A stretch of DNA of 64,000 nt from Datisca glomerata. Taxonomy: Eukaryota; Streptophyta; Magnoliopsida; Cucurbitales; Datiscaceae. Of the stretch, positions 1-12,113 are shown in pieces. Both the position numbers and the translations under genes were made by a program. A model generated the notes under the pieces. That model saw only the letters and a program-made list of their open reading frames with translations. It did not search any database and was not told where the DNA came from. Each line of letters begins with the position of its first letter. Within the stretch, counting starts at the first letter, position 1. The DNA is taken from positions 506,019-570,018 of the forward strand of contig QANY01008257.1 of assembly GCA_003255025.1 (NCBI GenBank), given 5' to 3'.

Positions 1-428
1 CCAGAAGTAATGAAGATAATTAAAGCCCACACCCAAGGCTTGTCTCGATGCCATTCCTAAGGCTCTCCCAGCATCATCAGAAAATTCATTTATCATAGCT
101 CAAACTGAATTGAAAAAGAAATTTAGACCTATCAGAAAGTGAGTTAATTATGGATTTTATGAAGGAACAATTTCTCCCGTCCATAGGATCAACAATAAAC
201 ACTGCCATGAAATCTACAACCAGTAAAACAGAATCTGATCACGATGATGAAGAAAATGAATTCAGTATTCTGGCAGGTGAAAGCCAGGCTCCAGAGGACA
301 ACCCTACCATCGGTGACTTTTGAGATTCTATTACCATCATGACTTCTGAAAAAATGGATAAAGACAAGCAAGAAAAAGGCAAAGAATAATTCTTGTCCCC
401 CACTAGAGACCGTCGGCACAAAGCGACA

Positions 429-536
429 AATCTACTTTACAAAAGTAGATTCCCATTAACAACAGTAAAAGCTACTTTTTTAAAGTAGTCTTCCATTACC
501 AGCAACAAGACAAATCTACTTCACCTAAAGTAGATT
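429..536. repeat. Three spaced dyads upstream of the pararetroviral TATA box
   Basis: Three inverted repeats share the core CTACTT...AAGTAG. The arms are 429-438/442-451 (perfect 10 bp, AATCTACTTT), 472-478/482-488 (7 bp) and 513-521/528-536 (9 bp). Corresponding positions are about 42 bp apart (429, 471, 513), so this is also a diverged tandem triplication. Its place about 85-195 bp upstream of a TATA box suggests a cis-regulatory array, but no known factor-binding site was matched. Confidence 0.6.
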
Positions 537-620
537 CCACTACAAGCACAGTCAAGAAGATAAGGATGAATGACTCCACCTATCTAGGAAATGCAACCTT
601 ATTTGTCTTACTTTTTATAT

Positions 621-627
621 TATAAAA
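621..627 (+). promoter_or_regulatory. TATA box of pararetroviral promoter
   Basis: A TATAAAA motif lies in the context TATATTATAAAAGGG. Pararetroviral promoters normally have a strong TATA box of this kind, with the transcript start about 30 bp downstream (inferred near 650-660). The dyad array lies upstream and a poly(A)-like signal lies 85 bp downstream, which fits a terminally redundant transcript. Whether it is active in the plant cannot be judged from sequence. Confidence 0.5.
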
Positions 628-711
628 GGGAGGCATCACCCTTTGTTGAAAGCAAGTAAGAAAATTTAGGAAACTCATGTGTTGAGCATAGTACTATCTC
701 TTTCTCTCTAC

Positions 712-717
712 AATAAA
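712..717 (+). terminator. Poly(A) signal-like AATAAA downstream of TATA
   Basis: A canonical AATAAA lies shortly after the predicted transcript start. Caulimoviridae genomes place their poly(A) signal just inside the transcribed region, so it is bypassed once and used on the second pass. The assignment rests on position only. Confidence 0.35.
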
Positions 718-1047
718 AACATAACCTTTAAAGTTTTGAATTCTTGTATGCACATAGCATCAATTTTCGTTGAATTTTAATTTCATATGTAGTTCATGAG
801 ATCATGTATGGCATAGTTTAAGTTTAATATCATCATAATATAACCCTAAGTATTCATCGATCCCGTGCTAACTTAAGGAACACTTTGATGCCTTGTTGAT
901 TATCATTACATACTTAGTATGAACATTGAGCATATAGTTAGCGTATTTGACCCCAAGTCACGTCTGGGCTAGGTCCGCTGAGCAGGGATTGCGTTAGGAC
1001 TATTTACCCCTATAAAACGTTGACAGTCTTCCTGATTATGTGTTCTA

Positions 1048-1059
1048 TGGTATCCTAAG
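1048..1059 (+). other. Possible degenerate tRNA-Met primer-binding site
   Basis: TGGTATCCTAAG matches the initiator-tRNA-Met complement TGGTATCAGAGC at the first seven bases and only weakly after that. It lies in the leader between the promoter and the coat-like region, where a pararetrovirus keeps its primer-binding site. The match is too weak for a firm call. Confidence 0.2.
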
Positions 1060-1443
1060 TTATGAACGATTTATCAACATGTATCTGGTTGTTAACCATG
1101 TTTTGTGTGGCAGTAGATGGCACAGCCTAGTTGGTATCTTCATTTTTTTATTTTTCTTAGTCATCTCCCCTTGTGTTGATATTCTAGAACAACCCAATCA
1201 AGAAACCGTAAAGGTCAAAGACATTGTACCATTAACCTAATAGAACAATTATACTAACCTTTTTCTCCAAACCGTAGGTAACCAACTTACCCGTAAAGAG
1301 GAACATGTAGACAATATACAAGACAAGATTGAAGAACAATAGAACAAACGTCCAGAGAAACCTAAACCTCTTAACCTTCAACAAGTCAATATCAAGTCTC
1401 CTCTTGAAATTCATAATTTTAAGTTAAAGTCTACCAAAAAAGA

Positions 1444-1636
1444 GGAAGACTTTATGTTTAATTATGGATGATGGCTTGGGCTAGAGTATAGCAAGTATCT
1501 TTGGTTTTGGTATAATTAAAAGGATTAATTTTAATCTTAGAAGCATTTAAGATTTCATCCCGTTGATGTTGAGTGAGACAATTATCCCAGCATCCTTATA
1601 AAATACTGGTAAAGCCGTTAATAAGAAATTTGGCTA
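1444..1636 (-). mobile_element. Inverted pararetrovirus fragment
   Basis: This stretch has the same orientation and nearly the same sequence as about 7523-7700 (shared start GATGATGGCTTGGGCTAGAG), so it encodes coat-like sequence on the minus strand. The sequence on both sides is in plus orientation. The switch near 1636 joins it head-on to sequence matching the reverse complement of 7440-7510. Both edges are therefore rearrangement breakpoints. Confidence 0.6.
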
Positions 1637-3345
1637 GGACCAGGAATTATTAATACAGACCGGCACAGAGAACTTCTACAGAACCTTTGTTGCCCTTCTT
1701 TAACCCATTTTAGATGGTATAAGGATGTTTTCTTAACGAAGGTCATGCAACGTACATATGCCAACAGTGACTATTGGAAAGCCAAATTATTGATGGCCTT
1801 CCTAATCTTTTTGCAGGATTTTATGCAAGATAAATATCAAGAATTCCGATTATGGTATTTTAGATCCTATACTCTTTAACAGTTAAAAATTCTCAAAGAC
1901 CAGTCTTATTATCATCTTTGGACTAACCATATCCTTAGATCCTTCCCAGAATGGTACTGTGACTTTGCTGAGAAAATCCTTTTTCTTGATAATGATCAGA
2001 TAAATGTCCTAATGGGCATACAAAAGAATTGGATTATGATACCAGGTAAATTATACCAAGCTATTCATTAATCTGATATCAACCGCTAGCGATATACAAT
2101 TCGAGATTTAATGGATTTTACTCCCAATAATGAATTGCGTAAGCACCTTAATGAGGATTTTATGCAAGATAAATATCAAGAATTTCGATTATGTTATTTT
2201 AGATCTCATACTCCTCAATAGTTAAAAACTCTCAAAGACCAATAATATTACCATCTTTGGACTTACCAAATCCTTAGATCCTTCTCAAAATGGTACTGTG
2301 ACTTTGTTGAGAAATTCCCCTTTCTTGATAATGATCAGATAAATGTCCTAACGGGCATACAGAAGAATTGGATTATGTTAATGGGCAAATTATACCAAGT
2401 TGTCCATCCTCCACCGTTATCCTTAGAACTTGCCTAGAAATGAGAGCTAAACCGTTAGTCATCTCCCCTTGAGATTCCAGAATAACCCAATCAAGAAACC
2501 TGAAAGGTCAAAGACATTGTACCTTTAACCAAATAGAACAATTACACTAACTTTTTCCTCCAAACCGTATGCAACTAACTTACCTATATCGAGGAACAGA
2601 TAGATAGTATACACGACAAGATTGAAGAACAACAGAAGAAAGGTCTAGAGAAACCTAAACCTCTTAACCTTCAACCAGTCAATATCAAGCCTCCTCTTGA
2701 AATTCATAATTTTAAGTTAGTCTACCAAAAAAAAGAGGAACACTTTATTGACACTCTTATTGGAAAAATAAAAAATTTGAAGATAAGTGAGCCAGAATCC
2801 TCAAGAGTGAAATCCCCAAAACAGATTAATATGATGAACCAATGTGATTCATTTTTACCTGCAACTGATGATGAAAGATAAGGTTATACTCTTTCCCAAA
2901 TTCTTGACCTCCAAAAAAACTTTGATGATAGTATGAACAATCTTACTTACCCCAAGTCTACCCAATGTACGGCTTTACTTAGACCTGGTAAGTATTATTA
3001 TCCTTGACCTACCCCCAAGGACATTCTATATGAAGAAAACTTCCTTCATACTCAGAAATCTTACCATGGTAAACTTATCTTTAAATGGAACATATATGGT
3101 AAATTTGAATATCAGATTTTCAAAACCAAACATCATATAATTATGTATGCATCAATATGTAAACAAAATGATAATTTTGATCATCACATAGCCAGATTTC
3201 TTATCAATGGCTTTATTGGTATTCTAAAAGGATGGTGGGATAATTGTCTCACTCAACATCAATGAGATGAAATCTTAAATGCTTCTAAGATAAAAATTAA
3301 TCCTTTTAATCATACCAAAACCAAAACCATATCCAAGGGATGGTG
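1637..3345 (+). pseudogene. Pararetroviral coat-protein region, plus orientation, broken and internally duplicated
   Basis: The plus-strand coding remnant corresponds to the coat/gag-like part of a pararetroviral polyprotein. It contains two direct copies of one block (about 1815-2068 and 2155-2410), then a second copy of the coat N-terminal block (2455-2750). A stretch at about 2940-3340 has the conserved GWWDN motif (seen as GWWDNCLTQHQ near 3230-3265). All parts carry stops and frameshifts. The region ends near 3345, where the minus-oriented copy starts. It is the inverted counterpart of 7000-8045. Confidence 0.6.
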
Positions 3346-3399
3346 AATCGGATAATAAAATGAACTACTGATTTTGTCATAAAGATATTTTTATTTAAT

Positions 3400-4080
3400 G
3401 GTAGGAGTGAATAGGCAGCATACCATTCATTAACTGCTGTTTGGAAAAAATTGGTAATGTTTCAAGAGTAATCCCAAATTTATCCCACCTCACAAGAAAC
3501 CAAGTGGGGAGCTCGTGGTTGAGAACTTCGGGGCAAATTCTGATAAACCAAGTGTGATTATGCACTGGATTCTAGTAGTAAAAGACATAGGTAAAGGAAT
3601 CAATATAATCCCAATAAATATACTTATCTTCTGATGGTCCAAGACTTTTGGTTGTATGAGGGTGTAGACCTCATTGCTCAATAGGCATAAGGTTGCGGAT
3701 AGTAGCCTTACTATAAGTAATATGAATGCCAATTCTAGTAAAATCATGGAGTGTATGTTTGATCTCCATAGTTGTTGTTTGAAGCACAATGGCTTCGTAA
3801 ATGTATTGATACTATTCAAAATGAGCGGGAAATTGTTGTGTTGATAAATATCATTTTTTAATTTTCCATGGATCTGACATCCATTGCTCATCTACTGTTT
3901 CAATGAAGAGAATAGTCTCTTTAGTAATACTGTTGAATATGTATTCTTCTGGTATAAGAATGACATCTTTAACAGTTTTGCTAGAAGAAGCCCCTTGATT
4001 ACTGTTAATATTTCTGTTCAGACTTGGAAATTCTGATGTATATGGATTTCCCATGCCGCGACCTCTATAACCTTGGCCTT
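3400..4080 (-). pseudogene. RNase H-distal C-terminal domain remnant (pararetroviral)
   Basis: Minus-strand segments past the RNase H region include KTVKDVILIPEEYIF, IYWDYIDSF and HNHTWFIRIC, in different frames. The Trp- and Tyr-rich style resembles the conserved C-terminal part of plant pararetroviral polyproteins. It is interrupted several times. The family assignment leans on its position after the reverse transcriptase. Confidence 0.4.
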
Positions 4081-4549
4081 TTTGTGTTCAAGAACCCTGC
4101 AAATATTCGTAGGTTAGAAATTCTGGTAAAGAATTGTGTTCACCTTTAATATATTCAATATCAAAATCAAATACTGATAATAAACTTTGCCAAGAGACAA
4201 ATATTTGCTTAGAAGCAAGATTCTATACGTCTTTCTTAAATATTTTTTTGGCTGCAGAGTAGCCAACCCTTATAAGAAAATGTTGATTAAGTAAATCATC
4301 CTTAAAATTTAGCACACATTTAACAATGACTAAACATTCCTGTTTAATGGTTGGGTAATGAAATGTTGGTCCTTTCCAAACTCCAGAGGTAAACCTAAGG
4401 AGTTCTTCTTTCTGGTTACTAGGATTACTTGTTTAAGGAACCCACTATATCCGTGATTAGAGGCATTTGTTTCAACATTTTTTTTTGCCAAATATGGTTA
4501 AGTAAAGAAAAACAATGTAACTGTTGTACTTTTTATTTTATCTTTTTTA

Positions 4550-5340
4550 CTGCTATAGTATGTTCCGTTATCCAAGAAGAAGGATTCTTCTTAAGTCTAT
4601 GGTAAAGGATAGAACTATCATGAGCACATTGCGGTTAAAAGCCTCTTATATAATTAAGACTTCCTAAAAATCTCTGTAATTGAATTTTATCCTTAATTTC
4701 ATCAGGAAATTTAGATGTAAATTATATGCTTCTGTTTATAGGAATAATAGTTCCAAAGATATATTATGTCCTAAAAATCTAACTTCTGTTTGGAAAAATT
4801 TCATTTTAGAAGCAGATAAAACTAAACCATTATCGATAATAACATGCTTAAATCTATGCAGATGCTTGATATACTAATCAATGGATGATGAGAAAATTAA
4901 AGCATCATCAACATAATAGATAATAAATTCAATATAGAGATTAAAAATATCATTCATGATATGTTAAAATTTTGAAGGTCCATTCTTAACACTGGATGGT
5001 AAAACATTCCACTCATAATGACCAAAGGGAACGGTAAATGTTGTTCTATACCGGTCTTGTTCAACAATTTAGATTTGCCAAAATCCTGATTTTAAATAAA
5101 ATTTAGAAAAAAAATACTAAGTTGTTTAAACGATCTAAAAGAACCTTTTTATTTAGAATATGATATCTAATCCATTGGAGGGAATCATTAAGGGGTTTAT
5201 GGTTAATAACTAGACGTGGTTGTCCTTGTTCAATCTCAGCATTTTTGTAAACATAGAATGTTGTACAACTCTAGGGAGACTTACTAGGTCTAATGAGTTT
5301 ATCTGTATTAATGATTAAATTTTTGTTTTGCAAATTTCAA
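4550..5340 (-). pseudogene. Reverse transcriptase remnant (pararetroviral)
   Basis: Minus-strand translation in shifting frames gives recognisable reverse transcriptase blocks. One is RLVINHKPLND with the following QWIRYHI near 5215-5160. The polymerase box is seen as YYVDDALIFS near 4920-4885, with both catalytic Asp present. Multiple frameshifts and stops make it non-functional. A block typical of the RNase H boundary (LQRFLGSLNYI) follows near 4680-4640. Confidence 0.6.
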
Positions 5341-5799
5341 GATATTCTTTCTTCATTAATTGGAATATATCTTTCATCAAAATCATGGTGATAAGGAAGA
5401 GAAATAATATGTTTTTTTGTTCCAAAAAGCATTTGGCAGGTCGCTGCTAATTTCAACTTGAAATTCTGTAATACGATTTTGATTTTATTTTCAATAGAAG
5501 GATGTTGAATGTTCTGTTCAAGTGTAATAAATTGAACTTTTTTTAATAAAATTAATTGGATTTTCTTTATTCTGTATAAGATCTTTAATAAGATCAAATT
5601 CTTTAGTGTACGATTTTTTAATAAATTCAAAAATAATTTGTCTATTGATAATGGTAGTATAAATACCATTAGTATCAATTTTATCAATATGCATTAATAA
5701 ATATATAAAAGGATTGCTTAGGATAATATTCTATGTCATTTTTTTTAATAAAATAAAGGATGTAGGTAAACAAATACCTTTATTACAGATTAAAACTTC

Positions 5800-6000
5800 T
5801 AATAATTTAAATTCTATTTTCATTTTGTTACCACTTGCATTGGTAAGAGATTAAGTGGTTTTTTTAAAATACTTAGTAGGGATTAGACCCTCTTGAATAC
5901 AGTTCATATCAGCCCCTGTATCAATAAAGGCGACAACATCTTTTATTATAAAATCAGATTTAATAATAAACGTAATTCTGGCATACCATTTTTGAAAAGT
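5800..6000 (-). pseudogene. Aspartic protease remnant (pararetroviral)
   Basis: On the minus strand a retropepsin-like stretch contains AFIDTGADMNCI; the DTGAD codons lie at 5921-5907. The catalytic Asp-Thr-Gly is intact but the frame is interrupted on both sides. Its place between the zinc knuckle and the reverse transcriptase is normal for this virus family. Confidence 0.55.
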
Positions 6001-6618
6001 TACCTGATTCATGATCAGAAAGTATTGGTTACTATTATCCTTCTACGATGGAGAAGAACATTCTGGTTCCATGGGTTCCATGGGATTCTTGCCTCTAGAA
6101 GAAAGCTTTTGCTTAATAAGGGCAAGATCCTGAAAAATAATTTGATTAACAGTTTGTAACTGTCTAACTTCTGTTTTAAGAAGATTGACTTCCATCTGCA
6201 GATTCTGAATAGTAATAGGTTTTTCCTTAATGGATTTATTCTATATGCGATCCATTATCTCTTGCATACTATAATTCTCAATTGGGAGAATCTCTTCCTT
6301 GAGATGATCTTTATAAAGGGTTTCCAAAAACTTTAATTTCAACTTGGGATCCTATATTTGGTCAGCAAAGCTAAGCATATGCTTCTGAGTTTCTGTAAGA
6401 ACATTGAGACTAGGCTGACCTAGATCAAGGCAATTCATCTCAACAATGGCTTTCCAATAACTGGCTTCTATTAACATGTTGTAATTCTTACTATTACAAC
6501 AAGGTCCAGTCTGATCTGAAGAGGAATCTACGTCAGATGAATAAATTCCAGCTAGATCATTATCTGAACTGGATTCCGAAGAGGAGTTGTCTTTGTCAGA
6601 GATACAGTTAAGGATTTT

Positions 6619-6915
6619 CTATTGAGTTTCCCCATCAAGGGATAACTCATAGACTTTCTGTTTGAGTTTGCACTTATTATTGAGTTTGCAGTTATTAGCA
6701 TAGTACCCTTTAGCGCCACATCTAAAACACTTAACTTCTGATCTGTGCTTCTTAGGAAGAACTTTTCTTTTTCTGAATTTCTTTTTATGAACTTCTGGGA
6801 AGTTACTTTGGAGCTTTTCTGGAATGAAACCTTTTGTATTTCTTAGGTTTAGGATTTTTGGAAGTTTAGAGATAGTGGATTTTGGTGTCATAGGCAAATT
6901 AATCATAATATTCAC
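6619..6915 (-). pseudogene. Coat-protein zinc-knuckle remnant (pararetroviral)
   Basis: The 98-codon open segment is rich in Lys and Arg. It has a CCHC knuckle seen as CFRCGAKGYYANNC near residues 63-76. The expected histidine is a tyrosine here, so a zinc ligand is missing. The surrounding basic stretch (KKKFRKRK) is typical of the nucleic-acid-binding tail of pararetroviral coat proteins. It is cut off from the upstream coat region by frame breaks. Confidence 0.6.
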
Positions 6916-8045
6916 CTAATTCCTGGCGATTGGACAAATTCTGCTTTTTCATCATTTACTGGAGTTTTAGTTCATTGCAGAGGGCTAGACCTTCTTCAAT
7001 GACTACTGCAATAAGCGAACCATAAGTATGTTGGTTATAGGAAATATCCATTTGGTTATGTTTATCCCTAAGTTTCTTTCGAACTTTTTCTACAAAAAGA
7101 TTAAGAAGGCCATCAATAAATTTGGCTTTCCAATGGTCACTGTTGACATTTATCTGATCATTATCAAGAAAAATGACTTTTTCAGCAAAGTCACAGTACC
7201 ATTCTAGGATGGATCTAAGGATATGGTTAGTCCAAAGATGATAATAAGTCTAGTCTTTGAGAATTTTTAACTGTTGAGGAGTATGGGATCTAAAATACCA
7301 TAATCGGAATTCTTGATATTTATCTTGCATAAAATCCTACAAAAAGATTAGGAAGGCCATCAATAAATTTGGCTTTCCAATGGTCATTGTTGGCATATGT
7401 ACGTTGCATGACCTTCATTAATAAAACATCCCTATACCATCTAAAATGGGTTAAAGAAGGGCAACGAAGGTTCTGTAGAAGTTCGCCAGTCTGTATTAAT
7501 AATCCGTGGTCCAATGTAATGGTGGATGATGGCTTGGGCTAGAGTAGCATGCATCTTCGATTTTGGTTTCGATATGATTAAAATGATTAATTTTAATCTT
7601 AGAAACATTTAAGATTTCATCCCATTAATGTTGAGTGAGACAATTATCCCACCATCCTTTTAGAATACAGGTAAAATCATTGATAAGAAATATGGCTATC
7701 TAATGATCAGAATTATCATTTTGTTTGCATACATAATCATATGATGTGTGGTTTCAAAAACCTAATATTCAGATTTACCATCTATGTTCCACTCATAGAT
7801 AATTGTACCATGGTAAGATTTCTGAGTATGAATGAAGTTTTCTTCATACGTACATAATATCTATTTGGTTATGCTTATCCCTAAGTTTCTTTTGAACTTT
7901 TTCTGTAAAAAGATTAGGAAGGCCATCAATAAATTTGGTTTTCCAATGGTCACTGTTGACATCTGTATGTTTCATAACCTTCATTAAGAAAACATTCTTA
8001 TACCATCTAAAATGGGTTAAAGAATGGCAACTTAGGTTCTGTATT

Positions 8046-8420
8046 AATTGTACAATATTTTACTAGTCTTAGAAAAAAGAGAATATAATGTCTATAAATG
8101 ATATCTTAATAATATTTTTATCAATATAATTATATGAAATAATATTATAAATAATCTATTTTAAAATAATATTACAAATAATATATTTTATCTTATATTA
8201 TTATTATATATTTGTGAATAACGATTCTAATACCTGAATCACTTATATGCAAACATGGTGTTTGCTTATCTGCGTCATTTATTTTAATAAAAAACATGAC
8301 ACAAATTATCATTCTAGGAATCCTTTTTTAAATTCTATTATGCCTATTATCAGAATTGATAACTCAGGTATCCATACTATGATTAATGATTCTAATATTA
8401 CATTTGAATTTATTACAAAA
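8046..8420. other. AT-rich spacer, no gene seen
   Basis: Very AT-rich sequence (8080-8220) separates the pararetroviral unit from the Copia remnant. A short open stretch on the plus strand (8247-8420) has no family I recognise. It could be the tail of the viral block or a degraded gag edge. Confidence 0.4.
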
Positions 8421-11400
8421 TATTCACAGATGAATGAGAAAAGTCTTCAACAATGGGGAGCACAAAAGAAAGACAGTAGAAGCGATCAACCTCAGCAACA
8501 TAGAATATTTTGATGGAAAATGCTATAATTGCGAAAAGAAGGGACATATTTCTAAAGACTGTTGGTCAAAGAAGAAAATAGTAAACAACAATGCAGTCAC
8601 ATCAAGTCCCGAACAGACGAGCGATAAAGAATGGGACGTTAAAGCTTCTTTCGCTGTAGAGGAAGAAGAATTAACTATGACGGCTACTATTCCTAGATCG
8701 ATCGACTATGCCAATGATTGGATAGTCAACTCCGACTGCTCAAATCATATGACATGAGATAAAGAGAAGTTGTAGAACATGAGGAAGTATAAAGGTGGTC
8801 GTGTGGTAGTCACAGCTAACACCTCAAGATTATCGATCACCCACATCGAGAAAACAATAATCGTGCCAAGATTTAGTTCAAATAAAGTACCACTCTAGGA
8901 GGTTAATCATGTACCTAGAATGAAGAAAAATCTACTGTCAATGATACAAGTTATGGCTTTAGATCACCACGTCGTATTCAGTCCCCAATATATCAAGGTA
9001 TATCAAGATCTTAAGATCTCTGGAACATCGACGATGGAGGGACAACGTTTAGAGTATGTCTACGCAATGTTTATAGATTTGGCTTCTATGGACACGACTC
9101 GAAAGAACGAAACAACAGATTTATGGCATGCATGGTTAGGACATGTCAGCTATCATAAACTCAAGATAATGATGAAGAAGTCTATGTTGAAGGGTCTTCC
9201 TCAACTCAATGTTAAAGTATAAAATGTCAGTGTTGGTTACCAATACTGTAAGGCGCATCAATTATCGTGTGATGACTCAAAGTTTAGAGCCAACACATCA
9301 TTAGAGCTAGTCCATTCTGATGTATTTGGGTGAGTTAAGCAACCATCAATAAGCGGTTTGAGGTACATTGTTACATTCATTGATGACTTCTCATGGTATG
9401 TGTGTATTTTCTTTATGAAAGAAAAATCCAAAGCGTTCTCAAAATTTAAGGGATTTAAAGAAATGGCGGCGAGTAAATATTAGATGAATTTTCACAGTAC
9501 CTACGAGAATGTCACATACGCCACCAACATACATGCACAAAAACACCACAACAAAATGGGGCCGCTGAGAGGAATAATAACCACCTTGTAGAGACAAGTC
9601 GAAGCATGCTACACACAAAGATTGTATTATGAAGATTTTGGGTAGAATGTATGAGCACATCAGCTCATGTGATCAACAGACTTCTACAACCCAAGTTAGG
9701 GTTTGTTTCACCCTTTGAGAAATGTGGAAATGTAAACCTACAATCAATCACTTTTGAGTCTTTGTTTGTGTGTGCTACGTGTTCGTTCCAAGTCATATAC
9801 GTAGTAAGTTTGATAAAAAGGAAATTCAGTGTATCATTATGGGATACGATAGCCAAAGGAAACGGTGGAAATGTTGTGACCCTACAAGTGGAAAGTGTTA
9901 TACATCAAGGAATGTAATGTTCGATGAAGCTTCATCATGGTGGTCACTACAAAAGGAAGAGTTACCAGATTCCAAGGAAATAAAAAACAATTTGCAAAAG
10001 ATGATGGGGAGCCAATTTTTGAGATACAATTGACTCTAGAAGTGGATGAAGAAGAACAACGTGAAGAATACAATATTGAGGACGAGGAAACACAGAGTCC
10101 CTAACAAATAGGAGTGCGTCAAAGAGTAGCAGACAATGGAAGCGATAGCCAACAAGAAGCAATAAGTCCACGGCTTTAGAGATCAACAAGAATACGAAAA
10201 CTGAATCCCAAATATACAAATAGTGTGATAGCTGAATAAGAAAGCTTCAGTGAATTATATACATATAGAGAAGATTCTTAGAGCTCTAAGAGGATAGAAG
10301 CCATGAAAGAAGAGATAAGCACTCTAGAGAAGAATCAAACTTGAGAGCTGGTGCCAAATCCAAATGAAGTAAAACCCATTTCTTACAAATGGGTTTACAA
10401 GGAGAAAACTCATCCTAATGGAACAATTGAGAGATATAAAGCTGGACTAGTAGCTTGAGGATTCTCTCAACAGTATGGGTTAGATTATGATGAGACATTT
10501 AGCTTAGTTGCAAAGATTGCAACAGTAAGAGCTCTTTTAGCTCTTCCAGCAAGAAAAGACTAGAGATTATTGCAGGTGGATGTGAAGAACGCGTTTCTAA
10601 ATGGAGAACTAGATCGAGAAATATATATGGTCCAACCAAGGGGGTTCGAGGACAAATTTCATCCTGACTATGCTTGTAAACTGAAAAATCACTCTATGGA
10701 TTCAAGCATGCCTCGAGAGCATGATACGACAAGATTGCTGAGTTCTTAGTGGAGAGTAGATATGTCATGGCACATGAAGATTCAAGCTTATTCATCAAGG
10801 TAAAAGAAACAAATATCATAGTTGTGCTGGTATATGTAGATGATCTCATCATCACAGGCAATGATGAAGCACAAATTTGTCAAATAAAGGAGAACATGCC
10901 AGTTGTTTACCAAAAAAAAAAACCTGTCAGTCCGCTTTCAAATGAAAGAGGTTGGAGAATTGAAACACTTCCTAAGATTAGAAGTTAATCAAACAAAGGA
11001 AAGTTTATTTCTCTGCCAACAAAAGTACGTAAATGACTTATTGCAAATGTTCGAAATGGTCAAGTGTAATCCAATCTCAACACATATGGAAGTCAACGCC
11101 AAGCTATGTGTTTTTGAAGGCAAGGATTTATGAGATGGGGTAATGTATCGACAATTGGTTAATGATTTAATACTTAACATTAACTCGACCATATATCTCA
11201 TATGCAGTTGGCGTAATGAGTTGGTATATGCGACATCCCAAGAAACATCAATTGGAAGCAGTGCGACGAATACTGAGGTACGTCAAAGATACTATTGACT
11301 ATGTTGTCTGATATAAAAATGGCAGGTCTAAGATAGTTGAATACTGCAGTGCTGATTTTGTTAGAGATCATGATACCTGACGATCAACAACTGGATATGT

Positions 11401-11765
11401 GTTCAAGATTGGATCCGGAGCTATGTCTTGGTGTAGCAATAGGAAACCAATGATGTCCTTATCAACCACGTAAGTAGAGTATAGAGCAGCATCAATGGAA
11501 ACTCATGAGAGTATGTTGTGCTACTTTATTGTGATAACCAATATGCTATTCTTCTAGCAAAAAATCCAATTTTCCATTCTCGAACGAAGCATGTGGAGGT
11601 GCATAATTACCATTTTTCAAGAGAAAAAGTACTACAAGAGGAACTGAAGATACACTAAGTGAAGAGCAAGTATCAAGTGACAAGCTTGTTCACTAAAGGA
11701 CTCAACACTACAAGGTTTCAGAAGCTAAGAGAACAACTAAACATGAAAAAAGATGAAGAATGAGT
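8421..11765 (+). pseudogene. Copia retrotransposon internal region (gag end to RNase H), decayed
   Basis: In order: a gag zinc knuckle (CYNCEKKGHISKDCW, about 8521-8565); a protease site seen as WIVNSDCSNHM, where the usual DSG is NSD, so the catalytic Asp is lost; an integrase zinc-binding and core region (LWHAWLGH near 9120, LVHSDVFG near 9308, TPQQNGAAER near 9550); a reverse transcriptase (WVYKEK near 10392, [11 protein letters not shown] near 10578, YVDD at 10833-10844); and RNase H (SADF near 11350, CDNQYA-like near 11535). This PR-IN-RT-RH order is diagnostic for Ty1/copia. Many stops and frameshifts show it is dead. The 5' part of gag and the 5' LTR are missing. Confidence 0.85.
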
Positions 11766-11784
11766 TGGTGCTGTGGGGGAGAAT

Positions 11785-12108
11785 TGAAGGGGCACCGCCG
11801 CCTTATTGAAATAGTTAGAAGTTTCTAGCTAATTGGGCTAAAGCCCATGCTAGAATTCTCTAGCATATGAAAGTCGGTGATTGAACCGACTTTCTTCAAC
11901 TATATAAAGGGACTTAGGTCCCTTATGTGTGTGCCAAAAAAGTGAGAGAAGAATGAGTTCCAAATAGAAAAAAGGAGTGAGTATGAGTGAGGGTGTGAGT
12001 AGTGTAGTGTGTAAGTATTGACTGTTATAAATCCAAGTAGCGCGTGGTGTAATTGCTTTTTGTTATAATAAAAGTCATTATGTTATTTTCCACATGTTGT
12101 TCTGTCTA
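11785..12108 (+). repeat. Copia LTR (about 324 bp)
   Basis: The left edge follows a purine tract (GTGGGGGAGAA) and starts TGAAGG. The right edge is just before a primer-binding-site-like TGGTATC at 12114. A TATATAAAG promoter box lies near 11901. The LTR is flanked on the left by the pol end of one copy and on the right by the gag start of another. The exact right end is uncertain by a few bases because no clean CA is seen. Confidence 0.55.
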
Positions 12109-12113
12109 AGAAA

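Larger units (their letters stand above)
1..1443 (+). mobile_element. Endogenous pararetrovirus segment, promoter side (plus orientation)
   Basis: This is a degraded segment of Caulimoviridae-like DNA integrated in the plant genome. It starts with a broken acidic coding remnant (about 150-330), followed by spaced dyads, a TATA box, a poly(A)-like signal, a leader without long ORFs, and from about 1150 the start of a coat-protein-like region. The 1150-1440 stretch is closely repeated at 2455-2750 in the same orientation; both carry in-frame stops and indels. Its identity rests on linkage to the reverse transcriptase, protease and zinc-knuckle remnants further right. The genus is not resolved; florendovirus- or petuvirus-like is a guess. 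It is not functional as it stands. Confidence 0.6.
3346..8045 (-). mobile_element. Main endogenous pararetrovirus unit (minus orientation), decayed
   Basis: Read on the minus strand, this unit has the collinear order expected of Caulimoviridae: coat-like region (about 8045-6950), zinc knuckle (6915-6619), aspartic protease (near 5921), reverse transcriptase (about 5330-4550), then RNase H and a conserved C-terminal domain (about 4550-3400). Every domain has frameshifts or stops. The longest open segments are only 60-130 codons, and several of those are not in the true coding frame. It is therefore a relic. The combination of a coat-type zinc knuckle, a protease and a YVDD reverse transcriptase without an integrase separates it from Ty3/gypsy. 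Confidence 0.65.

Noticed and set aside
3490..3891. 133-codon minus-strand frame as an intact viral protein
   Set aside because: The real coding trace is in another frame here; this frame is open by chance.
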